Origin: Metopolophium dirhodum
Taxonomy: Eukaryota > Arthropoda > Insecta > Hemiptera > Aphididae
NCBI RefSeq assembly: GCF_019925205.1
Contig: NC_083565.1
Span: 29,540,241-29,604,240, forward strand
Length of the DNA: 64,000 nucleotides
Direction: 5' to 3'
The translations under genes and the position numbers were made by a program. Positions within the stretch are counted from its first letter, which is position 1, and every line of letters starts with the position of its first letter. The notes below the pieces were generated by a model. That model had not been told where the DNA came from. It did no database searches and was given only the letters and a program-made list of their open reading frames with translations. Shown here in pieces: positions 26,476 to 39,436 of the stretch.

Positions 26476-29400
26476 GAAGGAGAGTGTTGGCGCTCGCAGG
26501 CAAATGCATTTTAAAAAACAAAAAAAAAAAAATTTGGAAAAAATTTTACAGAAGAAAAATACAATTCAAAGTTCAAACTAAAATGCCCATATTCTTAAAC
26601 AAAAAAACTATTTAAAATATTTATTTCATTAAACAAGGAATATTCAAGAGGTACCCCAGATTGTCAATGTTTAAATTGAAGGAGGGTGTTGGCGCCCGCA
26701 GGCAAATGCATTTTAGGAAACCAAAAAAAAATTTTGAAAAAATTTAATTGTAGGACTCTACATTACAAAGTACAAACTAAAATGCCCAGAATCTTAAACA
26801 GAAAAAAGTATTTAAAATATTTATTTCATTAAACAAGGATTATTCAAGAGGAACCCCAGATTGTCAATGTTTAAAATATTTAGCTAGAGGTTAAATCCTA
26901 AAAAAATAATTGAAGGAGAGTGTTGGCGCTCGCAGGCAAATGCATTTTAAAAAACAAAAAAAAAAAAATTTGGAAAAAATTTTACAGAAGAAAAATACAA
27001 TTCAAAGTTCAAACTAAAATGCCCATATTCATAAAAAGAAAAAACTATTTAAAATATTTATTTCATTAAACAAGGAATATTCAAGAGGTACCCCAGATTG
27101 TCAATGTTTAAATTGAAGGAGGGTGTTGGCGCCCGCAGGCAAATGCATTTTAGGAAACCAAAAAAAAATTTTGAAAAATTTAACTGTAGGACTCTACATT
27201 ACAAAGTACAAACTAAAATGACCAGAATCTTAAACAGCAAAAACTATTTAAAATATTTATTTCATTAAACAAGGATTATTCAAGAGGAACCCCAGATTGT
27301 CAATGTTTAAAATATTTAGCTAGAGGTTAAATCCTAAAAAAGTAATTGAAGGAGGGTGTTGGCGCCCGCAGGCAAATGCATTTTAAAAAACAAAAAAAAA
27401 AAAATTTGGAAAAAATTTTACAGAAGAAAATTACAATTCAAAGTTCAAACTAAAATGCCCATATTCTTAAACAAAAAAACTATTTAAAATATTTATTTCA
27501 TTGAACAAGGAATATTCAAGAGGTACCCCAGATTGTCAATGTTTAAATTGAAGGAGGGTGTTGGCGCCCGCAGGCAAATGCATTTTAGGAAACCAAAAAA
27601 AAATTTTGAAAAATTTAACTGTAGGACTCTACATTACAAAGTACAAACTAAAATGACCAGAATCCTAAACAGAAAAAACTATTCAAAATATTTAGTTCAT
27701 TAAAGAATGATTATTCATAGGGCACCAAATTATCAATTTTCAAGTCAATACAAAATAATCAATTAGAGTTACATTACTAAAAAAAAAATTGAAGGAGAGT
27801 GTTGGCGCTCGCAGGCAAATGCATTTTAAAAAACAAAAAAAAAAAAATTTGGAAAAAATTTTACAGAAGAAAAATACAATTCAAAGTTCAAACTAAAATG
27901 CCCATATTCATAAAAAGAAAAAACTATTTAAAATATTTATTTCATTAAACAAGGAATATTCAAGAGGTACCCCAGATTGTCAATGTTTAAATTGAAGGAG
28001 GGTGTTGGCGCCCGCAGGCAAATGCATTTTAGGAAACCAAAAAAAAATTTTGAAAAATTTAACTGTAGGACTCTACATTACAAAGTACAAACTAAAATGA
28101 CCAGAATCTTAAACAGCAAAAACTATTTAAAATATTTATTTCATTAAACAAGGATTATTCAAGAGGAACCCCAGATTGTCAATGTTTAAAATATTTAGCT
28201 AGAGGTTAAATCCTAAAAAAGTAATTGAAGGAGGGTGTTGGCGCCCGCAGGCAAATGCATTTTAAAAAACAAAAAAAAAAAAATTTGGAAAAAATTTTAC
28301 AGAAGAAAAATACAATTCAAAGTTCAAACTAAAATGCGCATATTCTTAAACAAAAAAACTATTTAAAATATTTATTTCATTGAACAAGGAATATTCAAGA
28401 GGTACCCCAGATTGTCAATGTTTAAATTGAAGGAGGGTGTTGGCGCCCGCAGGCAAATGCATTTTAGGAAACCAAAAAAAAATTTTGAAAAATTTAACTG
28501 TAGGACTCTATATTACAAAGTACAAACTAAAATGACCAGAATCCTAAACAGAAAAAACTATTCAAAATATTTAGTTCATTAAAGAATGATTATTCATAGG
28601 GCACCAAATTATCAATTTTCAAGTCAATACAAAATAATCAATTAGAGTTACATTACTAAAAAAAAAATTGAAGGAGAGTGTTGGCGCTCGCAGGCAAATG
28701 CATTTTAAAAAACAAAAAAAAAAAAATTTGGAAAAAATTTTACAGAAGAAAAATACAATTCAAAGTTCAAACTAAAATGCCCAAAATCTTAAACAGAAAA
28801 AAGTATTTAAAATATTTATTTCATTAAACAAGGATTATTCAAGAGGTACCCCAGATTGTCAATGTTTAAAATATTTGGCTAGAGGTTAAATCCTAAAAAA
28901 AAATTGAAGGAGGGTGTTGGCGCCCACAGGCAAATGCATTTTAGGAAACCAAAAAAAAATTTTGAAAAATTTAACTGTAGGACTCTACATTACAAAGTAC
29001 AAACTAAAATGACCAGAATCTTAAACAGCAAAAACTATTTAAAATATTTATTTCATTAAACAAGGATTATTCAAGAGGAACCCCAGATTGTCAATGTTTA
29101 AAATATTTAGCTAGAGGTTAAATCCTAAAAAAGTAATTGAAGGAGGGTGTTGGCGCCCGCAGGCAAATGCATTTTAAAAAACAAAAAAAAAAAAAATTTG
29201 GAAAAAATTTTACAGAAGAAAATTACAATTCAAAGTTCAAACTAAAATGCCCATATTCTTAAACAAAAAAACTATTTAAAATATTTATTTCATTGAACAA
29301 GGAATATTCAAGAGGTACCCCAGATTGTCAATGTTTAAATTGAAGGAGGGTGTTGGCGCCCGCAGGCAAATGCATTTTAGGAAACCAAAAAAAAATTTTG

Positions 29401-30019
29401 AAAAATTTAACTGTAGGACTCTACATTACAAAGTACAAACTAAAATGACCAGAATCCTAAACAGAAAAAACTATTCAAAATATTTAGTTCATTAAAGAAT
29501 GATTATTCATAGGGCACCAAATTATCAATTTTCAAGTCAATACAAAATAATCAATTAGAGTTACATTACTAAAAAAAAAATTGAAGGAGAGTGTTGGCGC
29601 TCGCAGGCAAATGCATTTTAAAAAACAAAAAAAAAAAAATTTGGAAAAAATTTTACAGAAGAAAAATACAATTCAAAGTTCAAACTAAAATGCCCATATT
29701 CATAAAAAGAAAAAACTATTTAAAATATTTATTTCATTAAACAAGGAATATTCAAGAGGTACCCCAGATTGTCAATGTTTAAATTGAAGGAGGGTGTTGG
29801 CGCCCGCAGGCAAATGCATTTTAGGAAACCAAAAAAAAATTTTGAAAAATTTAACTGTAGGACTCTACATTACAAAGTACAAACTAAAATGACCAGAATC
29901 TTAAACAGCAAAAACTATTTAAAATATTTATTTCATTAAACAAGGATTATTCAAGAGGAACCCCAGATTGTCAATGTTTAAAATATTTAGCTAGAGGTTA
30001 AATCCTAAAAAAGTAATTG

Positions 30020-30340
30020 AAGGAGGGTGTTGCCCGCAGGCAAATGCATTTTAAAAAACAAAAAAAAAAAAATTTGGAAAAAATTTTACAGAAGAAAAAT
30101 ACAATTCAAAGTTCAAACTAGGCAAATGCATTTTAGGAAACCAAAAAAAAATTTTGAAAAATTTAACTGTAGGACTCTACATTACAAAGTACAAACTAAA
30201 ATGACCAGAATCCTAAACAGAAAAAACTATTCAAAATATTTAGTTCATTAAAGAATGATTATTCATAGGGCACCAAATTATCAATTTTCAAGTCAATACA
30301 AAATAATCAATTAGAGTTACATTACTAAAAAAAAAATTGA
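30020..30340 (+). repeat. Deletion-hybrid B/A-C monomer, copy 3 of 3
   Basis: A third identical pair of junctions lies 3,863 bp after copy 2, with the same by-product frame (30027-30251). The position one further period on (about 33,891) has the normal uninterrupted box, so the second 3,864-bp copy ends before it. Confidence 0.8.
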
Positions 30341-32279
30341 AGGAGAGTGTTGGCGCTCGCAGGCAAATGCATTTTAAAAAACAAAAAAAAAAAAATTTGG
30401 AAAAAATTTTACAGAAGAAAAATACAATTCAAAGTTCAAACTAAAATGCCCATATTCTTAAACAAAAAAACTATTTAAAATATTTATTTCATTAAACAAG
30501 GAATATTCAAGAGGTACCCCAGATTGTCAATGTTTAAATTGAAGGAGGGTGTTGGCGCCCGCAGGCAAATGCATTTTAGGAAACCAAAAAAAAATTTTGA
30601 AAAAATTTAATTGTAGGACTCTACATTACAAAGTACAAACTAAAATGCCCAGAATCTTAAACAGAAAAAAGTATTTAAAATATTTATTTCATTAAACAAG
30701 GATTATTCAAGAGGAACCCCAGATTGTCAATGTTTAAAATATTTAGCTAGAGGTTAAATCCTAAAAAAATAATTGAAGGAGAGTGTTGGCGCTCGCAGGC
30801 AAATGCATTTTAAAAAACAAAAAAAAAAAAATTTGGAAAAAATTTTACAGAAGAAAAATACAATTCAAAGTTCAAACTAAAATGCCCATATTCATAAAAA
30901 GAAAAAACTATTTAAAATATTTATTTCATTAAACAAGGAATATTCAAGAGGTACCCCAGATTGTCAATGTTTAAATTGAAGGAGGGTGTTGGCGCCCGCA
31001 GGCAAATGCATTTTAGGAAACCAAAAAAAAATTTTGAAAAATTTAACTGTAGGACTCTACATTACAAAGTACAAACTAAAATGACCAGAATCTTAAACAG
31101 CAAAAACTATTTAAAATATTTATTTCATTAAACAAGGATTATTCAAGAGGAACCCCAGATTGTCAATGTTTAAAATATTTAGCTAGAGGTTAAATCCTAA
31201 AAAAGTAATTGAAGGAGGGTGTTGGCGCCCGCAGGCAAATGCATTTTAAAAAACAAAAAAAAAAAAATTTGGAAAAAATTTTACAGAAGAAAATTACAAT
31301 TCAAAGTTCAAACTAAAATGCCCATATTCTTAAACAAAAAAACTATTTAAAATATTTATTTCATTGAACAAGGAATATTCAAGAGGTACCCCAGATTGTC
31401 AATGTTTAAATTGAAGGAGGGTGTTGGCGCCCGCAGGCAAATGCATTTTAGGAAACCAAAAAAAAATTTTGAAAAATTTAACTGTAGGACTCTACATTAC
31501 AAAGTACAAACTAAAATGACCAGAATCCTAAACAGAAAAAACTATTCAAAATATTTAGTTCATTAAAGAATGATTATTCATAGGGCACCAAATTATCAAT
31601 TTTCAAGTCAATACAAAATAATCAATTAGAGTTACATTACTAAAAAAAAAATTGAAGGAGAGTGTTGGCGCTCGCAGGCAAATGCATTTTAAAAAACAAA
31701 AAAAAAAAAATTTGGAAAAAATTTTACAGAAGAAAAATACAATTCAAAGTTCAAACTAAAATGCCCATATTCATAAAAAGAAAAAACTATTTAAAATATT
31801 TATTTCATTAAACAAGGAATATTCAAGAGGTACCCCAGATTGTCAATGTTTAAATTGAAGGAGGGTGTTGGCGCCCGCAGGCAAATGCATTTTAGGAAAC
31901 CAAAAAAAAATTTTGAAAAATTTAACTGTAGGACTCTACATTACAAAGTACAAACTAAAATGACCAGAATCTTAAACAGCAAAAACTATTTAAAATATTT
32001 ATTTCATTAAACAAGGATTATTCAAGAGGAACCCCAGATTGTCAATGTTTAAAATATTTAGCTAGAGGTTAAATCCTAAAAAAGTAATTGAAGGAGGGTG
32101 TTGGCGCCCGCAGGCAAATGCATTTTAAAAAACAAAAAAAAAAAAAATTTGGAAAAAATTTTACAGAAGAAAAATACAATTCAAAGTTCAAACTAAAATG
32201 CGCATATTCTTAAACAAAAAAACTATTTAAAATATTTATTTCATTGAACAAGGAATATTCAAGAGGTACCCCAGATTGT

Positions 32280-35200
32280 CAATGTTTAAATTGAAGGAGG
32301 GTGTTGGCGCCCGCAGGCAAATGCATTTTAGGAAACCAAAAAAAAATTTTGAAAAATTTAACTGTAGGACTCTATATTACAAAGTACAAACTAAAATGAC
32401 CAGAATCCTAAACAGAAAAAACTATTCAAAATATTTAGTTCATTAAAGAATGATTATTCATAGGGCACCAAATTATCAATTTTCAAGTCAATACAAAATA
32501 ATCAATTAGAGTTACATTACTAAAAAAAAAATTGAAGGAGAGTGTTGGCGCTCGCAGGCAAATGCATTTTAAAAAACAAAAAAAAAAAAAATTTGGAAAA
32601 AATTTTACAGAAGAAAAATACAATTCAAAGTTCAAACTAAAATGCCCAAAATCTTAAACAGAAAAAAGTATTTAAAATATTTATTTCATTAAACAAGGAT
32701 TATTCAAGAGGTACCCCAGATTGTCAATGTTTAAAATATTTGGCTAGAGGTTAAATCCTAAAAAAAAATTGAAGGAGGGTGTTGGCGCCCACAGGCAAAT
32801 GCATTTTAGGAAACCAAAAAAAAATTTTGAAAAATTTAACTGTAGGACTCTACATTACAAAGTACAAACTAAAATGACCAGAATCTTAAACAGCAAAAAC
32901 TATTTAAAATATTTATTTCATTAAACAAGGATTATTCAAGAGGAACCCCAGATTGTCAATGTTTAAAATATTTAGCTAGAGGTTAAATCCTAAAAAAGTA
33001 ATTGAAGGAGGGTGTTGGCGCCCGCAGGCAAATGCATTTTAAAAAACAAAAAAAAAAAAATTTGGAAAAAATTTTACAGAAGAAAATTACAATTCAAAGT
33101 TCAAACTAAAATGCCCATATTCTTAAACAAAAAAACTATTTAAAATATTTATTTCATTGAACAAGGAATATTCAAGAGGTACCCCAGATTGTCAATGTTT
33201 AAATTGAAGGAGGGTGTTGGCGCCCGCAGGCAAATGCATTTTAGGAAACCAAAAAAAAATTTTGAAAAATTTAACTGTAGGACTCTACATTACAAAGTAC
33301 AAACTAAAATGACCAGAATCCTAAACAGAAAAAACTATTCAAAATATTTAGTTCATTAAAGAATGATTATTCATAGGGCACCAAATTATCAATTTTCAAG
33401 TCAATACAAAATAATCAATTAGAGTTACATTACTAAAAAAAAAATTGAAGGAGAGTGTTGGCGCTCGCAGGCAAATGCATTTTAAAAAACAAAAAAAAAA
33501 AAATTTGGAAAAAATTTTACAGAAGAAAAATACAATTCAAAGTTCAAACTAAAATGCCCATATTCATAAAAAGAAAAAACTATTTAAAATATTTATTTCA
33601 TTAAACAAGGAATATTCAAGAGGTACCCCAGATTGTCAATGTTTAAATTGAAGGAGGGTGTTGGCGCCCGCAGGCAAATGCATTTTAGGAAACCAAAAAA
33701 AAATTTTGAAAAATTTAACTGTAGGACTCTACATTACAAAGTACAAACTAAAATGACCAGAATCTTAAACAGCAAAAACTATTTAAAATATTTATTTCAT
33801 TAAACAAGGATTATTCAAGAGGAACCCCAGATTGTCAATGTTTAAAATATTTAGCTAGAGGTTAAATCCTAAAAAAGTAATTGAAGGAGGGTGTTGGCGC
33901 CCGCAGGCAAATGCATTTTAAAAAAAAAAAAAAAAAAATTTGGAAAAAATTTTACAGAAGAAAAATACAATTCAAAGTTCAAACTAAAATGCGCATATTC
34001 TTAAACAAAAAAACTATTTAAAATATTTATTTCATTGAACAAGGAATATTCAAGAGGTACCCCAGATTGTCAATGTTTAAATTGAAGGAGGGTGTTGGCG
34101 CCCGCAGGCAAATGCATTTTAGGAAACCAAAAAAAAATTTTGAAAAATTTAACTGTAGGACTCTATATTACAAAGTACAAACTAAAATGACCAGAATCCT
34201 AAACAGAAAAAACTATTCAAAATATTTAGTTCATTAAAGAATGATTATTCATAGGGCACCAAATTATCAATTTTCAAGTCAATACAAAATAATCAATTAG
34301 AGTTACATTACTAAAAAAAAAATTGAAGGAGAGTGTTGGCGCTCGCAGGCAAATGCATTTTAAAAAACAAAAAAAAAAAAATTTGGAAAAAATTTTACAG
34401 AAGAAAAATACAATTCAAAGTTCAAACTAAAATGCCCAAAATCTTAAACAGAAAAAAGTATTTAAAATATTTATTTCATTAAACAAGGATTATTCAAGAG
34501 GTACCCCAGATTGTCAATGTTTAAAATATTTGGCTAGAGGTTAAATCCTAAAAAAAAATTGAAGGAGGGTGTTGGCGCCCACAGGCAAATGCATTTTAGG
34601 AAACCAAAAAAAAATTTTGAAAAATTTAACTGTAGGACTCTACATTACAAAGTACAAACTAAAATGACCAGAATCTTAAACAGCAAAAACTATTTAAAAT
34701 ATTTATTTCATTAAACAAGGATTATTCAAGAGGAACCCCAGATTGTCAATGTTTAAAATATTTAGCTAGAGGTTAAATCCTAAAAAAGTAATTGAAGGAG
34801 GGTGTTGGCGCCCGCAGGCAAATGCATTTTAAAAAACAAAAAAAAAAAAATTTGGAAAAAATTTTACAGAAGAAAAATACAATTCAAAGTTCAAACTAAA
34901 ATGCCCATATTCTTAAACAAAAAAACTATTTAAAATATTTATTTCATTAAACAAGGAATATTCAAGAGGTACCCCAGATTGTCAATGTTTAAATTGAAGG
35001 AGGGTGTTGGCGCCCGCAGGCAAATGCATTTTAGGAAACCAAAAAAAAATTTTGAAAAAATTTAATTGTAGGACTCTACATTACAAAGTACAAACTAAAA
35101 TGCCCAGAATCTTAAACAGAAAAAAGTATTTAAAATATTTATTTCATTAAATAAGGATTATTCAAGAGGAACCCCAGATTGTCAATGTTTAAAATATTTA

Positions 35201-38200
35201 GCTAGAGGTTAAATCCTAAAAAAGTAATTGAAGGAGGATGTTGGCGCCCGCATGCAAATGCATTTTAAAAAACAAAAAAAAAAAAATTTGGAAAAAATTT
35301 TACAGAAGAAAAATACAATTCAAAGTTCAAACTAAAATGCCCATATTCATAAAAAGAAAAAACTATTTAAAATATTTATTTCATTAAACAAGGAATATTC
35401 AAGAGGTACCCCAGATTGTCAATGTTTAAATTGAAGGAGGGTGTTGGCGCCCGCAGGCAAATGCATTTTAGGAAACCAAAAAAAAATTTTGAAAAATTTA
35501 ACTGTAGGACTCTACATTACAAAGTACAAACTAAAATGACCAGAATCTTAAACAGCAAAAACTATTTAAAATATTTATTTCATTAAACAAGGATTATTCA
35601 AGAGGAACCCCAGATTGTCAATGTTTAAAATATTTAGCTAGAGGTTAAATCCTAAAAAAGTAATTGAAGGAGGGTGTTGGCGCCCGCAGGCAAATGCATT
35701 TTAAAAAACAAAAAAAAAAAAATTTGGAAAAAATTTTACAGAAGAAAAATACAATTCAAAGTTCAAACTAAAATGCCCATATTCTTAAACAAAAAAACTA
35801 TTTAAAATATTTATTTCATTGAACAAGGAATATTCAAGAGGTACCCCAGATTGTCAATGTTTAAATTGAAGGAGGGTGTTGGCGCCCGCAGGCAAATGCA
35901 TTTTAGGAAACCAAAAAAAAATTTTGAAAAATTTAACTGTAGGACTCTATATTACAAAGTACAAACTAAAATGACCAGAATCCTAAACAGAAAAAACTAT
36001 TCAAAATATTTAGTTCATTAAAGAATGATTATTCATAGGGCACCAAATTATCAATTTTCAAGTCAATACAAAATAATCAATTAGAGTTACATTACTAAAA
36101 AAAAAATTGAAGGAGAGTGTTGGCGCTCGCAGGCAAATGCATTTTAAAAAACAAAAAAAAAAAAATTTGGAAAAAATTTTACAGAAGAAAAATACAATTC
36201 AAAGTTCAAACTAAAATGCCCAAAATCTTAAACAGAAAAAAGTATTTAAAATATTTATTTCATTAAACAAGGATTATTCAAGAGGTACCCCAGATTGTCA
36301 ATGTTTAAAATATTTGGCTAGAGGTTAAATCCTAAAAAAAAATTGAAGGAGGGTGTTGGCGCCCACAGGCAAATGCATTTTAGGAAACCAAAAAAAAATT
36401 TTGAAAAATTTAACTGTAGGACTCTACATTACAAAGTACAAACTAAAATGACCAGAATCTTAAACAGCAAAAACTATTTAAAATATTTATTTCATTAAAC
36501 AAGGATTATTCAAGAGGAACCCCAGATTGTCAATGTTTAAAATATTTAGCTAGAGGTTAAATCCTAAAAAAGTAATTGAAGGAGGGTGTTGGCGCCCGCA
36601 GGCAAATGCATTTTAAAAAACAAAAAAAAAAAAATTTGGAAAAAATTTTACAGAAGAAAATTACAATTCAAAGTTCAAACTAAAATGCCCATATTCTTAA
36701 ACAAAAAAACTATTTAAAATATTTATTTCATTGAACAAGGAATATTCAAGAGGTACCCCAGATTGTCAATGTTTAAATTGAAGGAGGGTGTTGGCGCCCG
36801 CAGGCAAATGCATTTTAGGAAACCAAAAAAAAATTTTGAAAAATTTAACTGTAGGACTCTACATTACAAAGTACAAACTAAAATGACCAGAATCCTAAAC
36901 AGAAAAAACTATTCAAAATATTTAGTTCATTAAAGAATGATTATTCATAGGGCACCAAATTATCAATTTTCAAGTCAATACAAAATAATCAATTAGAGTT
37001 ACATTACTAAAAAAAAAATTGAAGGAGAGTGTTGGCGCTCGCAGGCAAATGCATTTTAAAAAACAAAAAAAAAAAAATTTGGAAAAAATTTTACAGAAGA
37101 AAAATACAATTCAAAGTTCAAACTAAAATGCCCATATTCATAAAAAGAAAAAACTATTTAAAATATTTATTTCATTAAACAAGGAATATTCAAGAGGTAC
37201 CCCAGATTGTCAATGTTTAAATTGAAGGAGGGTGTTGGCGCCCGCAGGCAAATGCATTTTAGGAAACCAAAAAAAAATTTTGAAAAATTTAACTGTAGGA
37301 CTCTACATTACAAAGTACAAACTAAAATGACCAGAATCTTAAACAGCAAAAACTATTTAAAATATTTATTTCATTAAACAAGGATTATTCAAGAGGAACC
37401 CCAGATTGTCAATGTTTAAAATATTTAGCTAGAGGTTAAATCCTAAAAAAGTAATTGAAGGAGGGTGTTGGCGCCCGCAGGCAAATGCATTTTAAAAAAA
37501 AAAAAAAAAAAATTTGGAAAAAATTTTACAGAAGAAAAATACAATTCAAAGTTCAAACTAAAATGCGCATATTCTTAAACAAAAAAACTATTTAAAATAT
37601 TTATTTCATTGAACAAGGAATATTCAAGAGGTACCCCAGATTGTCAATGTTTAAATTGAAGGAGGGTGTTGGCGCCCGCAGGCAAATGCATTTTAGGAAA
37701 CCAAAAAAAAATTTTGAAAAATTTAACTGTAGGACTCTATATTACAAAGTACAAACTAAAATGACCAGAATCCTAAACAGAAAAAACTATTCAAAATATT
37801 TAGTTCATTAAAGAATGATTATTCATAGGGCACCAAATTATCAATTTTCAAGTCAATACAAAATAATCAATTAGAGTTACATTACTAAAAAAAAAATTGA
37901 AGGAGAGTGTTGGCGCTCGCAGGCAAATGCATTTTAAAAAACAAAAAAAAAAAAATTTGGAAAAAATTTTACAGAAGAAAAATACAATTCAAAGTTCAAA
38001 CTAAAATGCCCAAAATCTTAAACAGAAAAAAGTATTTAAAATATTTATTTCATTAAACAAGGATTATTCAAGAGGTACCCCAGATTGTCAATGTTTAAAA
38101 TATTTGGCTAGAGGTTAAATCCTAAAAAAAAATTGAAGGAGGGTGTTGGCGCCCACAGGCAAATGCATTTTAGGAAACCAAAAAAAAATTTTGAAAAATT

Positions 38201-39436
38201 TAACTGTAGGACTCTACATTACAAAGTACAAACTAAAATGACCAGAATCTTAAACAGCAAAAACTATTTAAAATATTTATTTCATTAAACAAGGATTATT
38301 CAAGAGGAACCCCAGATTGTCAATGTTTAAAATATTTAGCTAGAGGTTAAATCCTAAAAAAGTAATTGAAGGAGGGTGTTGGCGCCCGCAGGCAAATGCA
38401 TTTTAAAAAACAAAAAAAAAAAAATTTGGAAAAAATTTTACAGAAGAAAAATACAATTCAAAGTTCAAACTAAAATGCCCATATTCTTAAACAAAAAAAC
38501 TATTTAAAATATTTATTTCATTAAACAAGGAATATTCAAGAGGTACCCCAGATTGTCAATGTTTAAATTGAAGGAGGGTGTTGGCGCCCGCAGGCAAATG
38601 CATTTTAGGAAACCAAAAAAAAATTTTGAAAAAATTTAATTGTAGGACTCTACATTACAAAGTACAAACTAAAATGCCCAGAATCTTAAACAGAAAAAAG
38701 TATTTAAAATATTTATTTCATTAAATAAGGATTATTCAAGAGGAACCCCAGATTGTCAATGTTTAAAATATTTAGCTAGAGGTTAAATCCTAAAAAAGTA
38801 ATTGAAGGAGGATGTTGGCGCCCGCATGCAAATGCATTTTAAAAAACAAAAAAAAAAAAAATTTGGAAAAAATTTTACAGAAGAAAAATACAATTCAAAG
38901 TTCAAACTAAAATGCCCATATTCATAAAAAGAAAAAACTATTTAAAATATTTATTTCATTAAACAAGGAATATTCAAGAGGTACCCCAGATTGTCAATGT
39001 TTAAATTGAAGGAGGGTGTTGGCGCCCGCAGGCAAATGCATTTTAGGAAACCAAAAAAAAATTTTGAAAAATTTAACTGTAGGACTCTACATTACAAAGT
39101 ACAAACTAAAATGACCAGAATCTTAAACAGCAAAAACTATTTAAAATATTTATTTCATTAAACAAGGATTATTCAAGAGGAACCCCAGATTGTCAATGTT
39201 TAAAATATTTAGCTAGAGGTTAAATCCTAAAAAAGTAATTGAAGGAGGGTGTTGGCGCCCGCAGGCAAATGCATTTTAAAAAACAAAAAAAAAAAAATTT
39301 GGAAAAAATTTTACAGAAGAAAAATACAATTCAAAGTTCAAACTAAAATGCCCATATTCTTAAACAAAAAAACTATTTAAAATATTTATTTCATTGAACA
39401 AGGAATATTCAAGAGGTACCCCAGATTGTCAATGTT
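32280..39436. repeat. Tandem duplication of about 3,574 bp within the array
   Basis: Offsets of 3,573-3,575 bp link 'gcccacagg' near 32785 and 36359; 'aaaattacaattc' near 33084 and 36657; an A run lacking its usual C near 33917 and 37490; 'gcgcatattc' near 33991 and 37566; 'aaataagg' near 35151 and 38725; and the 'ggaggatgtt' box at 35233 and 38807. 'gcgcatattc' at 32201 lacks a partner at 35775, so the first copy starts just after it. The second copy ends at the abrupt domain change near 39,437. Confidence 0.85.

Larger units (their letters stand above)
22000..27710. repeat. Tandem duplication of about 2,777 bp within the array
   Basis: Private variants recur at 2,777-2,778 bp: 'tatctatttt' at 22177 and 24955; 'atactattc' at 22321 and 25098; the deletion junction 'gtgttgcccgcagg' near 23388 and 26165; 'aaaattacaattc' near 24651 and 27428. 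'acaataaaac' at 21917 has no partner at 24694, so the first copy starts between 21,917 and 22,177. The block overlaps both the upstream 3,337-bp and the downstream 3,864-bp duplications. Confidence 0.85.
25930..33660. repeat. Tandem duplication of about 3,864 bp within the array
   Basis: Offsets of 3,863-3,865 bp link the deletion junction near 26165 and 30028; 'catagggcac' at 26401 and 30264; 'aaaattacaattc' near 27428 and 31292, and near 29220 and 33084; 'aaatgcgcatattc' near 28336 and 32201; and 'gactctatattac' near 28507 and 32372. B2 monomers around 25.3 and 25.7 kb lack partners, placing the first copy's start near 25,930. Confidence 0.85.
1..39436. repeat. Satellite domain 1: mixed A/B monomers with C tails
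   Basis: C-tail monomers recur every 0.9-2.5 kb throughout this domain and are absent from 39,437-44,272. Order is not a simple fixed higher-order repeat. Instead, overlapping kilobase segments are repeated at different offsets. In the left half, a private variant 'accctagattg' with 'ggctagaagtt' occurs at 7221, 12383 and 14872 (offsets 5,162 and 2,489). The variant box 'ggaggatgttggcgcccgca' followed by 'tgc' is at 8621 and 16272, offset 7,651, which equals 5,162 + 2,489. Nothing other than satellite is visible here. Confidence 0.85.
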
